The notes under the pieces were generated by a model. The model did not search any database. It was not told where the DNA came from and worked only from the letters and a program-made list of their open reading frames with translations. A program made the position numbers and the translations under genes. 64,000 nucleotides of DNA from Actinoallomurus bryophytorum (GTDB lineage: Bacteria; Actinomycetota; Actinomycetes; Streptosporangiales; Streptosporangiaceae), in contig NZ_VFOZ01000003.1 in NCBI RefSeq assembly GCF_006716425.1, positions 124,001 to 188,000 of the forward strand. Direction: 5' to 3'. Numbering within the stretch: the first letter of the stretch is position 1; the number at the start of each line of letters is the position of its first letter. Positions 34,169-42,096 of the stretch are shown one piece after another.

Positions 34169-34851
34169 GCGAACCCGAGCCCCGGAGAAGGCCCGTCGCG
34201 CTGCTGCGGCCGCGTCTCAACCGCGGCCAGCTCATCGTGGCCGTGCTGTGCGCCGTGCTGGGGTTCGCGGTCGCGGCCCAGGTGCGTTCCAACGACAGGG
34301 ACACCAAGTTCGCGAACGCGCGCCAGGACGAGCTGGTCGGCACTCTCGGTGACCTCTCACAGCGTTCGGACCGGCTGCGTTCCGACATCCGCGACCTGGA
34401 CGACACCAAGGCCGGGCTCGAACGCGACACCCAGGGGCAGGCGGCCCTCCAGGACGCCCGCAGGCGCGCGCAGACGTACGGCATCCTGGCCGGCACACTG
34501 CCGGCGATCGGGCCCGGCATCGAGCTGACCGTGGACGATCCCCAGAGCCGCGTACGCGCCGCGTCCCTTCTCGACACCCTGGAGGAGCTGCGGGACGCGG
34601 GAGCCGAGGTGGTGCAGGTCGACGGCGTACGCGTCGGGGTGAGCACGTACTTCACGGACGCGAGCGGCGGCGCCGTCGTCGCCGACGGCAGCACGCTGAC
34701 GCGGCCCTACCACTTCCTGGCCATCGGCGACCCGCACACACTCGCCACGGCGCTGAACATTCCCGGCGGTGTTCTGCGCTCGCTGCGGAACAGTGGCGCC
34801 GAAGGAGTGGTCACACAGCGGCAGAAAATCACTATTCAGGCGGTAAGATGA
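34165..34851 (+). CDS. DUF881-family membrane protein (Rv1825-like)
   Basis: A 228-residue single-pass protein and the second DUF881 gene of the trio. A transmembrane helix (GQLIVAVLCAVLGFAVAAQV) precedes a coiled coil (DRLRSDIRDLDDTKAGLERD) and the DUF881 domain (GPGIELTVDDPQSRV, ELRDAGAEVVQVDGVRVG). ATG 34165 is fixed by the ATGA overlap with sbp. It ends the three-gene unit. In M. tuberculosis the next gene is gcvH, which is absent here. Confidence 0.87.
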   Translation: MSEPEPRRRPVALLRPRLNRGQLIVAVLCAVLGFAVAAQVRSNDRDTKFANARQDELVGTLGDLSQRSDRLRSDIRDLDDTKAGLERDTQGQAALQDARRRAQTYGILAGTLPAIGPGIELTVDDPQSRVRAASLLDTLEELRDAGAEVVQVDGVRVGVSTYFTDASGGAVVADGSTLTRPYHFLAIGDPHTLATALNIPGGVLRSLRNSGAEGVVTQRQKITIQAVR

Positions 34852-35179
34852 TCATTGGTCGTGTCCTTATTACTTCTGGGGCGGTGCGTGTTTCATCCGG
34901 TTCTTCACCCGCGCGGCGGCGTGGACCGGCGATCAGTACCGACGGTAGCTTGGGGCATACGACGCCTGTCGTGGTTGATTCTTCGGTCATTGCCGCGTAG
35001 GTTGCGGCAACCGTCGTCGTGGCGGGTGAGGGACGAAACGGGCGTCATCGCCGACGGCGCTCGAAGGGGGATCGTGTGCTGGGGATGGGCCGGATGTACG
35101 GTGCCAGTCAAGTGCTCGACTTCCGTGCCGTACGGTCCATGGGCACACACGAGCCATAGGTAGGAGGCCGAGCCGATAA
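34852..35179. other. 328-base intergenic region where gcvH would be expected
   Basis: No gene is convincing here. An inverted repeat TTGCCGC (34992-34998) / GCGGCAA (35006-35012) with a 7-base loop lies mid-gap and could be an operator or RNA hairpin. In M. tuberculosis this position between Rv1825 and garA holds gcvH. No lipoyl-lysine motif is found in any frame, so gcvH is missing rather than truncated. Confidence 0.5.
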
Positions 35180-35758
35180 ATGCCGAGCGTCTACTGCACG
35201 CAGTGCGGTCACGCCAATCCGGATGATGCCCGCTTCTGCTCGAATTGCGGCACACCGCTGAGCCGGAGCGTTCCGCCACCGGTCATGGGCGAGCCCGGCG
35301 ATTCGACATCGACGATCTCGCTGGGCGCGGTCGATGCCGTCGAGGGTGAGCCGGGCGATGAGCTGCCACCGGACCAGAGTGGGGTCGAGGCCCTCCCGCC
35401 GAACACCGCGCTCCTGGTCGTCAAGCGTGGGCCGAACGCCGGGAGCCGGTTCCTCCTGGACAAGGACTCCACCACGGCGGGCCGCCACCCGGAGAGTGAC
35501 ATCTTCCTCGACGACGTGACCGTGTCCCGCAGGCACGCCGAGTTCTACCGTCGCGGCCCGCAGTTCTCCGTACGCGACGTGGGCAGCCTCAACGGCACGT
35601 ACGTCAACCGCGAGCGGATCGACGAGGCCGGGCTGTCCGGCGGCGACGAGGTCCAGATCGGAAAGTTCCGGCTGGTGTTCCTCACCAACCCCCAGGCGAC
35701 CCCCCACCATCACGTCGCCGACGGAAGGGGCGACGGTCGCCCGCCAGGAGGACTGTGA
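35180..35758 (+). CDS. FHA-domain protein with N-terminal zinc ribbon (GarA-like)
   Basis: A 192-residue regulator. A zinc ribbon is formed by Cys6, Cys9, Cys20 and Cys23 (CTQCG and CSNCG). A flexible linker with a Ser/Thr cluster (DSTSTIS, 41-47) sits where GarA carries its kinase-phosphorylated threonine. The FHA domain (about 75-170) has the phosphothreonine-binding residues Gly101-Arg102, Ser116, His119 and Asn138-Gly139. GarA, in the same place in M. tuberculosis, controls glutamate and TCA-cycle enzymes; the role here is by analogy. Mycobacterial GarA lacks the zinc ribbon as far as I recall, so this is an extended form. Confidence 0.87.
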   Translation: MPSVYCTQCGHANPDDARFCSNCGTPLSRSVPPPVMGEPGDSTSTISLGAVDAVEGEPGDELPPDQSGVEALPPNTALLVVKRGPNAGSRFLLDKDSTTAGRHPESDIFLDDVTVSRRHAEFYRRGPQFSVRDVGSLNGTYVNRERIDEAGLSGGDEVQIGKFRLVFLTNPQATPHHHVADGRGDGRPPGGL

Positions 35759-35856
35759 GGCGGCTGGACGCCGGCGTCGTCCGTGAGGCGCGCGTGGGGC
35801 GCGCCCGCGGGGAGTCTGTGAGCGCGGAGGGCGGCGTGCGGCGGGGGCGCGAATGA
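35755..35856 (+). CDS. Possible 33-residue coupled small ORF between FHA and MerR genes
   Basis: GTG 35755 overlaps the FHA stop codon by four bases (GTGA) and follows GGAGG by three bases. The frame runs 33 codons and its TGA overlaps the MerR ATG by four bases (ATGA). The product is arginine-rich (MRRLDAGVVREARVGRARGE and so on) and resembles nothing I know. Exact 4-base overlaps at both ends make it a good candidate for a translated link between the two genes. It could also be a decayed linker. Confidence 0.45.
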   Translation: MRRLDAGVVREARVGRARGESVSAEGGVRRGRE

Positions 35857-36566
35857 GCACTTCGGCCGCCCGCGCCCACATGACGATCGGCGAGGTGCTG
35901 GGGCTCCTGTCGGCGGAGTTCCCCGACATCACCGTCTCGAAGATCCGCTTCCTCGAGGCGGAGGGGCTGATCGAACCCGAGCGCAGCCCGTCCGGCTACC
36001 GCAAGTTCGCCCCCGCCGACGCCGAGCGGCTGCGGTTCATCCTGGCCGCACAGCGCGACCACTACCTGCCGCTGCGGGTCATCAAAGAACACCTCGACGC
36101 CGTTGACCGTGGCCAGAACCCTCCGCCGCTGGCAGGCCGCAACCGCCGCCCGCCCCGCGGCCTGGTCGCCACGGACAGCGTGTTCGAGGACGCCGGGGAC
36201 GTACGCCTGACCCGGCGCCAGCTTCTCGACACCACCGGGGTGGACCCGGAGGTCCTCACCGAGCTGGAGGAGTTCGGGCTAGTGAGCCGGACGGGCGGCC
36301 AGTACGACCGCGACGCACTGACGATCGCACGCGCGGCGGCGGCGCTGCGCTCCTTCGGCTTCGAGGCCCGTCACCTGCGGGCGGTCAAGGCCGCCGCCGA
36401 CCGGGAGATCGGACTGATCGAGGCCGCCGTCGCACCCACGATGCGCCAGCGAAGCCCCGGCGCCCACGCACGCGCCGCGGAGACCGCGAACGAGATCGCG
36501 TCCCTGTCGCTGAAGCTGCACGCGGCCTTGGTCTCGACCGGCCTGCGCGCCGCCCTCGACCCCTGA
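35853..36566 (+). CDS. ftsR: MerR-family regulator, FtsR (Rv1828)-like
   Basis: A 237-residue MerR protein. The N-terminal winged helix contains MTIGEVLGLLSAEFPDITVSKIRFLEAEGLIEPERSP broken by the recognition turn, followed by SGYRKFAPADAERLRFILAAQRDHYLPLRVIKEHLD. A long C-terminal domain (about 110-235) has no metal-binding cysteines. In Corynebacterium FtsR activates ftsZ, and Rv1828 is the M. tuberculosis orthologue next to garA. Synteny supports the same identity here. Confidence 0.85.
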   Translation: MSTSAARAHMTIGEVLGLLSAEFPDITVSKIRFLEAEGLIEPERSPSGYRKFAPADAERLRFILAAQRDHYLPLRVIKEHLDAVDRGQNPPPLAGRNRRPPRGLVATDSVFEDAGDVRLTRRQLLDTTGVDPEVLTELEEFGLVSRTGGQYDRDALTIARAAAALRSFGFEARHLRAVKAAADREIGLIEAAVAPTMRQRSPGAHARAAETANEIASLSLKLHAALVSTGLRAALDP

Positions 36567-37197
36567 CCCGCGCGTACGGACGCCTGTGCCCGCCGCGCGC
36601 CCTCGCACCGCGCGTCCTCGCACCGGGCGCCTGCTGCGGCCTCGCGCCGAGCGGATCGATGGGAGCCTGGGCGAGAACACGTTCGACCCTCGCTTCCTCA
36701 CGCGGTGGTACGCCTGACCGCTCCGGGAGTGGTTTTCTCCACCTGCCCGAACATTCAGGTCGCACTTGCTCGATCGTGATCGCGCTTTTCGTGACCTTGG
36801 TCGCGGGCTCGCGCGACCGGGGTGCTCGGCCTGCGGAGTTCTTCGGAAATCGGCGCATCGCTTCGTACGGGGTTCCGGCCTTCCTGGAGCGTTCGCGAAG
36901 CGACTCGGGTTCGATTTCGGAGCCCTGTTCGGCGAGCGTGCCGGGTTCGCCGCCCGTGCGGTGTTCGAAACTTGCCGTGATCAAGTCCGCCGCGGCGGCA
37001 CGCCCGGGACCGTAAAGATCATGGATGCTGCCAGGGCCGGACCGCCTGTGTGCCCGGCCGCTCAGGGCCGCTCCGGTCGGCGCGCCGGATCCTGTGGATC
37101 ATCCAGGTCCGGCCTTCCACGGCACCCCGGCGCGGCCCGGCCGGGGTGTACGTTGGGCTAAAGGGTTTCAGGTAAGCCGTCTCAGCAGGGAGCCGCT
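36567..37197. other. 631-base intergenic region, no gene seen
   Basis: No frame shows coding bias or a recognisable protein on either strand. TACGTT at 37149-37154 could be a -10 box for the DUF151 gene. Short repeats of CCTCGCACCG occur near 36609-36640. In M. tuberculosis the corresponding genes are close together, so the gap is an expansion in this lineage. Confidence 0.4.
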
Positions 37198-37668
37198 GTG
37201 AAGCAGATGGAGGTCGTCGGCGTACGGGTCGAGATGCCCTCCAACCAGCCCATCGTGCTGCTGAAGGAGACGGATGGGGACCGTTACCTGCCCATCTGGA
37301 TCGGAGCGGTGGAAGCCACCGCGATCGCCTTCGCCCAGCAGGGTGTGCTGCCGGCCAGACCGCTCACCCACGATCTCTTCCGTGACGTGCTGGACGCGTT
37401 CGAGGTCCAGTTGCGCACGGTGAACATCACCGCCCTGCGCGAGGGCATCTTCTTCGCCGACCTGGTCTTCTCCAACGGCGTCGAGGTGAGCGCCCGCCCC
37501 TCGGACTCGATCGCCCTCGCCCTGCGCACCGGCGCGTCGATCTTCGCCAGCGAGGAAGTGCTGGAAGAGGCCGGCGTGGCGATCCCGGACGAGCAGGAGG
37601 ACGAGGTGGAAAAGTTCAGGGAGTTCCTCGACACCATCTCGCCGGAGGACTTCGGCCGCGCCACCTGA
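37198..37668 (+). CDS. Bifunctional nuclease family (DUF151) protein
   Basis: A 156-residue protein of the BFN/DUF151 family, matching Rv1829. Conserved segments are MEVVGVRVEMPSNQPIVLLKE, LPIWIGAVEATAIAFAQQG, RPLTHDLFRDVLDAF and SARPSDSIALALRTGASIFAS. Plant members have RNase/DNase activity and an archaeal structure is known; the bacterial function is unresolved. GTG 37198 follows AGGGAG by about six bases. It lies between the two MerR genes as in mycobacteria. Confidence 0.9.
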   Translation: MKQMEVVGVRVEMPSNQPIVLLKETDGDRYLPIWIGAVEATAIAFAQQGVLPARPLTHDLFRDVLDAFEVQLRTVNITALREGIFFADLVFSNGVEVSARPSDSIALALRTGASIFASEEVLEEAGVAIPDEQEDEVEKFREFLDTISPEDFGRAT

Positions 37669-37746
37669 GGAGCGGGCCCGGCCGGCACCGAGCCCGCCGT
37701 GCGCGCTCTTTCTGATGCGCTACGCCTTCGAGGCGGACCCGATCCG

Positions 37747-37904
37747 CCCGCCCAAGCCCGCTCCGACCGGGCACCTCCGGGTGCCTGGGCTGGCGCGACC
37801 CGCCTGAGCCCACTCTGACCGGGCACCCTCCGGGTGCCTGGGCCGGGGTGACCCGCCCAAGCCCGCTCCCACCGGACACCCGGGGGGTGCGCTGGCCCGC
37901 GTAA
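37747..37904. repeat. Three tandem imperfect 52-53-base repeats, each with a hairpin
   Basis: Units start at 37747, 37799 and 37852 with CCCGCC(C/T)(A/G)AGCCC. Units 1 and 2 contain ACCGGGCACC and GGGTGCCTGGG arms that can pair; unit 3 is more diverged. They lie directly after the DUF151 gene and may act as a repeated transcription terminator or RNA-processing element. Confidence 0.65.
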
Positions 37905-37965
37905 GAGGTCCCACCCTCGACGTGGTGGTGTTGTGGCTCAAATAGCTACCTCCCGTGGTGACCCA

Positions 37966-38235
37966 GGGCCGGTCGCCGCCCGTGTGGTGACCCGGGAAGC
38001 GAGCCTGGTCGGCACCGGGCCCGTCGGCGGCCCCACGGGCCCTCACGCCTCAGGCTTCGGGCCGCGTAGATCCGTTGGCGGGCCGGGAGGGTGAGCCCAG
38101 GGGCCGGTCGCCGCCCGTGTGGTGACCCGGGAAGCGAGCGCGGTCGGCACCGAGCCCGTCGGCGGCCCCACGGGCCCCCACGCCTGACGCCTCCGGCCGC
38201 GCAGATCCGCTGGCGGGCCGGGAGGTGGCATCCGG
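37966..38235. repeat. Two tandem 135-base direct repeats
   Basis: Both copies (37966-38100 and 38101-38235) begin GGGCCGGTCGCCGCCCGTGT and stay nearly identical for roughly 80 bases, then diverge moderately (ends GGCGGGCCGGGAGG in both). Further partial GGGCCGGGAGTGGTGGC-like elements continue to about 38335. Period 135 is a multiple of three, but no frame looks like a protein. The duplication appears recent. Confidence 0.72.
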
Positions 38236-38746
38236 TGGGGGCCGGGGTTGCGTTCCCAAGGCGGGCCGGGAGTGGTGGCGTTCCGGCGGTGGGCCGGGAC
38301 CGCATGCCCATGGTGGGCCGCGAGTGGTGGCAACTGCGAGGGTGGCGGAGCCGCCGCGAGAAGGCTCGGCTCCGCCGGGCGCTCTGGCTCTTCTGTCCCT
38401 TGAGGCCGGGACGCGGCGCGGGGGTGGTCGCCCCTTCAGCGCGGTGTGTCCGGCGGTGCGGAGCCGGCGCCGGAGGGCGTGGCGTCGCTCGGCGCGGTAG
38501 GGGGCGGGCGTGGGCGCGGATTGCGACGATCGGACGCTCGCGTGTGATCTCGACGTAACCCCCATATACCCGAAACCGTCCTTCCCGCAGGAAATCAAGT
38601 GGGAAAGTTTCTTTTCAGCAGTCTTGGGCATAGCCTCGTGTCCAAGGGCCGGTGGTACGTGGGCAGACGCCCCAATGTCAGCGACTGTGGTGATTTGGAG
38701 ACGTCGTAACGGTTTGCAGTCGCGTGCGACGCGCCGAGGGCGGACG

Positions 38747-38775
38747 TTGACCCTGGTCTGGCCGCGACCTACCGT
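38747..38775 (+). promoter_or_regulatory. Promoter of the Rv1830-like MerR gene
   Basis: TTGACC (38747-38752) and TACCGT (38770-38775) are separated by exactly 17 bases. The transcript would start near 38782, giving a leader of about 70 bases before GTG 38854. Confidence 0.6.
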
Positions 38776-38853
38776 GCTGCTTGAACCCCCGCGGTGTAAT
38801 TCCGTCAAACCCCCTTGGTGGATCACTGCGGGATGATAGAGCCGGAGGTCCGC

Positions 38854-39447
38854 GTGGCGGCAAGCAGCGGCGAGGGCAAGGCGGCCCGCGACAGGCGCGA
38901 AGCCTCTCAGCGCGCCGGAGAACAGGGTCTCCTGTTCGGCGGCGTGGTCTCACCTCTTCCCGACGATGTCGGGTACCGCGGCCCCACGGCATGCGCGGCA
39001 GCGGGCATCACCTACCGGCAGCTCGACTACTGGGCGCGTACGGAGCTGGTGCAGCCCAGTGTGCGTTCGGCGCACGGCTCCGGTTCGCAACGTCTCTACA
39101 GTTTCCGCGACATCCTGGTGCTGAAGGTCGTGAAGCGGCTGCTCGACACGGGGGTGTCGTTGCAGCAGATACGCACGGCCGTGGAGCATCTTCGGGACCG
39201 GGGAGTCGACGACCTGGCGCAGATCACCTTGATGAGCGACGGGGTGAGCGTCTACGAATGCATGTCCGCCGACGAGGTCGTCGACCTGTTGCAGGGCGGC
39301 CAGGGGGTGTTCGGCATCGCGCTGGGACGGGTCTGGCAGGAAGTCGAGGGCAGCCTGGCGGATCTGCCCGCCGAGCGGGCGCACAGCGACCACGACGGCC
39401 CGAATGACGAGCTCGCCCACCGCCGCCGCGCACGCCGTACCGGCTGA
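38854..39447 (+). CDS. MerR-family regulator (Rv1830-like)
   Basis: A 197-residue regulator. A disordered N-terminus precedes the MerR HTH (YRGPTACAAAGITYRQLDYWARTELVQPSVR broken at its turn), then SGSQRLYSFRDILVLKVVKRLLDTGVSLQQIR, the conserved Rv1830 core. The C-terminal region (LMSDGVSVYECMSADEVVDLL) is also typical of this orthologue group. GTG 38854 is used because GGAGG is five bases upstream; ATG 38833 is an alternative. It keeps the mycobacterial order downstream of DUF151. Confidence 0.87.
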   Translation: MAASSGEGKAARDRREASQRAGEQGLLFGGVVSPLPDDVGYRGPTACAAAGITYRQLDYWARTELVQPSVRSAHGSGSQRLYSFRDILVLKVVKRLLDTGVSLQQIRTAVEHLRDRGVDDLAQITLMSDGVSVYECMSADEVVDLLQGGQGVFGIALGRVWQEVEGSLADLPAERAHSDHDGPNDELAHRRRARRTG

Positions 39448-39457
39448 CACGGACCGA

Positions 39458-39481
39458 CGGCGGCGAGGGGGACCGCCGCCG
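39458..39481. terminator. Hairpin terminator between convergent genes
   Basis: CGGCGGC (39458-39464) pairs with GCCGCCG (39475-39481) across a 10-base loop, between the MerR gene and the convergent flippase-like gene. Confidence 0.45.
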
Positions 39482-39487
39482 GCAGGC

Positions 39488-41941
39488 TCAGATCGTCTCG
39501 CTGCGCTGGAGATGGGTGAACGCCGCCCAGCCGGGCAGCACCGGCAGCCAGAACGTCAGTAGCCGGAACATCAGCACCGCGGACGTCGCCGTCCCCGCGG
39601 GCAGTCCCGCGAGCGTCAGGCCCAGGGAGAGCGCACCCTCGACCGCGCCCAGCCCGCCCGGCGTGGGCACCGCCGAACCCAGCGCGTTGCCGGTGAGGAA
39701 GACGACGGCGACCGTCGTCAGGTCCAGTGAGCCTCCGAACGCACGGATCGAGGCGTCCAGGCAGAGCACGAACGCCGCCGTGAGCAGCAGCGTGCCGCCC
39801 AGGCCCGTCGTGATCTTCTTGGGCGACTGCAGGACGTCCAGGAGCCGGGGGACGACCCCGGCGAACAGCGACCGCGTACGGGACGTGATGAGGCGGCGCA
39901 CCGGCCCGATCGAGAAGAGCGCGATCGTGAGCACGGCCGCGGTCAGCAGCGCGATGATGATGATCCGCGAGGGTGGCAGGGCCGGGCCGGTGGTGCTGCC
40001 CGTCACGTAGCCGAACAGCAGGATCAGCAGGACGTGGCACGCCATCCCGGTGAGCTGTGAGGCGCCGACGCTCGCGGCCGCCTGCCCGGCCGGCACCCCG
40101 GCCTTCTGCAGATAGCGCGTGTTCACCGCGATGCCGCCCACCGCGGCGGGCGCCACCAGCTTGACGAACGACGCCGCGACCTGCACCAGGACCGTACGCC
40201 ACAGGCGCAGGCGCTCGGGTACGAAGCCGATCAGCATGAACGCCGCCGCCAGGTAGCTGACCGCCGAGGCCAGCAGGCCGACGCCGAACCACCGCCAGTC
40301 CGCGTGGGAGATCAGCGCGACGACGTCGACGTTGCCGAGCTGGGACAGCAGGAGGTACGCCCCGGCGGTCCCGGCGATCACGCTGACCAGCGTCCGCGGG
40401 CTGAACCGGTCGAGCTGCGCGGGCTCGGCCGCGATCTCGGGCCGCAGGATCCGGATCTGTTCGCGGACCCCGCTGAGCAGGCCCTTGTCCCTGCGCAGGG
40501 CGGCGCGCGTGCTCCGGGCGAGCACCACCTTCTGCAGCAGGGGCACGGCGCCGGCGAGGGACTCGGGGCCGAGCACCTCCGCGGCCGTGCGCACCGCGCG
40601 CTCGGGACCGGCCCGCAGGGCCACGTCGGTCAGCAGCTGGGCCAGGTCGATGCGCAGGGCGAGGTCGCCGGCGGCGGTCTCGCCGGTGCGCAGGTCGATG
40701 AGGTAGGGCCGGCCGCCGGGGCCGACCAGGACGCTTTCGGCGACGAGCCGCCGATGCGCGAGCCGATGTCGCTGGAGCGTGCCGAGCAGACCCCAGACCG
40801 CGACGAGCAGCTCGTCGGTCAGCGCCTCTTCGGGCAGCTCCGCCAGCGTGCACCCCGGCACGTGCTCGTAGGCCAGCAGCGCCGCCTCGCTGCCGACCTC
40901 GGAGGTGGCCAGGAGCCGTGGGGTCGCGGCGTCCGCGGCAGCGGTGGCGTACGCCATCAGCGACTCCTGCTCCAGCGACCGGCGGAGCGAGCGGATCGTA
41001 CGCCGTGGTGTCCCGCCCCGGAGGCGTACACGTCGCCACAGGCGGTAGATCAGGCCGGCGCTCTGCTGGTCGCGGTCGAGCACGGTCACGTCGATGCTGC
41101 GGCCGTCGGCGAGGATCGCGCCGTAGCCGCGGAAGCCGTCGGGATCCCCGGAGGTACGGGTGGCGCGGACCGCGTCGAGTCCGACCCGCCGCAGGGCGGT
41201 CATCACGGCACGGCCCGCCGGGCGGGTGTTGGGGGAGCCGACCGCGTAGAGCGTGGCGTAGCCGACGGCGCGCCCGATGACGTACGTCGTCACGACCGCG
41301 AGCGGGGTGATGGCGCCGGCCGCCAGCGAGGCGACCGCGTCCAGGCCGATGACCGCCCAGGTCACCATCTGCCAGCGCGCGCGTCCCCCGAGCCGCACCG
41401 CGGTGACGTAGGCGATGACCGGGGTGATGTCGATGTGCGCGGGGCCGGGGAACCAGCCGCCGTGCCGTCGCCACGTCAGGTACCACGCGAGGTCGCGCAT
41501 GCCGGCGGCGGTCGCCCAGGAGTCGACGGTGAGTGACACGCCGAGCGCCACGACCGCCGCGATGACGCCGATCGCCACCCGCAGCCCGTCGCGGCGGATC
41601 ACGCGGTCGACGCCGAAGGCGACCGGAACGGCGAGCACGCCGATGCCCGAGGCGAGCCCCGCGAGCGTGAGCAGCAGATGCGGGGCCTGCTCGGTCCCGT
41701 GGGTGATGTCGGAGGCGAGCCCGCTGGTCGTCTCCCGCGCCACGTGCGCGAGGCTGAGGATCACGACGATCACACCGAGGGACAGCAGGAACCGGATGGC
41801 GTCCGCCGGCCGCCGGATGCGCGCCGGCAGCGAGGGTTCGTCGACCACGGGACCGTCCGCGACGCCACGCGCGGCCTCGTCGCGGGTCCGCGTCAGCATG
41901 TAACCGTCGCGAGGCCGATCGGGGGATTCGTTAGCGGGCAC
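39488..41941 (-). CDS. Large membrane protein: pseudokinase domain plus flippase-like (LPG synthase TM/UPF0104) domain
   Basis: An 817-residue protein with three parts. An N-terminal set of about six membrane helices (to about residue 240) is followed by a soluble kinase-like domain (about 260-500). A C-terminal eight-helix lysylphosphatidylglycerol-synthase-type flippase domain runs from about 530 to 810, with VPTPGGLGAVEGALSLG as its signature. In the kinase-like part the catalytic HxDxxxxN loop reads HRRLVAES and the DFG reads DLR, so phosphotransfer is unlikely. The protein probably moves or senses a lipid-linked molecule. GTG 41941 is the likely start; ATG 41899 is the alternative. Confidence 0.8.
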   Translation of the reverse strand: MPANESPDRPRDGYMLTRTRDEAARGVADGPVVDEPSLPARIRRPADAIRFLLSLGVIVVILSLAHVARETTSGLASDITHGTEQAPHLLLTLAGLASGIGVLAVPVAFGVDRVIRRDGLRVAIGVIAAVVALGVSLTVDSWATAAGMRDLAWYLTWRRHGGWFPGPAHIDITPVIAYVTAVRLGGRARWQMVTWAVIGLDAVASLAAGAITPLAVVTTYVIGRAVGYATLYAVGSPNTRPAGRAVMTALRRVGLDAVRATRTSGDPDGFRGYGAILADGRSIDVTVLDRDQQSAGLIYRLWRRVRLRGGTPRRTIRSLRRSLEQESLMAYATAAADAATPRLLATSEVGSEAALLAYEHVPGCTLAELPEEALTDELLVAVWGLLGTLQRHRLAHRRLVAESVLVGPGGRPYLIDLRTGETAAGDLALRIDLAQLLTDVALRAGPERAVRTAAEVLGPESLAGAVPLLQKVVLARSTRAALRRDKGLLSGVREQIRILRPEIAAEPAQLDRFSPRTLVSVIAGTAGAYLLLSQLGNVDVVALISHADWRWFGVGLLASAVSYLAAAFMLIGFVPERLRLWRTVLVQVAASFVKLVAPAAVGGIAVNTRYLQKAGVPAGQAAASVGASQLTGMACHVLLILLFGYVTGSTTGPALPPSRIIIIALLTAAVLTIALFSIGPVRRLITSRTRSLFAGVVPRLLDVLQSPKKITTGLGGTLLLTAAFVLCLDASIRAFGGSLDLTTVAVVFLTGNALGSAVPTPGGLGAVEGALSLGLTLAGLPAGTATSAVLMFRLLTFWLPVLPGWAAFTHLQRSETI

Positions 41942-42096
41942 GAGATGAATCTTCCCAGGCCCGGGCCCGGCTTATCGGCGTGATGCCCGCCGAGGGCATG
42001 GAAGGACACTTAAGTAGGCCCTTACGGTGCGGGCCGCAGTGCACTTTCGCGTCCCGGGAAAAGATCTGCCACAGGCCGCCCAAGTGGCCGGACGGC

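Noticed and set aside
34855-35163. 102-codon forward frame between DUF881 and the FHA gene
   Set aside because: Its start abuts the previous stop, it has no ribosome site, and its composition is not protein-like; there is no lipoyl-lysine motif, so it is not gcvH.
36900-36935. GGTTCGATTTC resembling a tRNA T-loop
   Set aside because: The flanking bases cannot form the T-stem or acceptor stem, and no anticodon arm is present.
36659-37161. Several 100-140-codon frames in the gap before the DUF151 gene
   Set aside because: None has a ribosome site, coding bias or recognisable motif, and frames on both strands look alike.
37966-38235. Tandem 135-base repeat considered as a CRISPR array or in-frame protein repeat
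   Set aside because: Only two copies occur with no short repeat/spacer pattern, and no frame gives a plausible protein.
41942-42096. Possible gene between the flippase-like and TetR genes
   Set aside because: The 155 bases contain no frame with coding bias; the visible short repeats are too weak to call.
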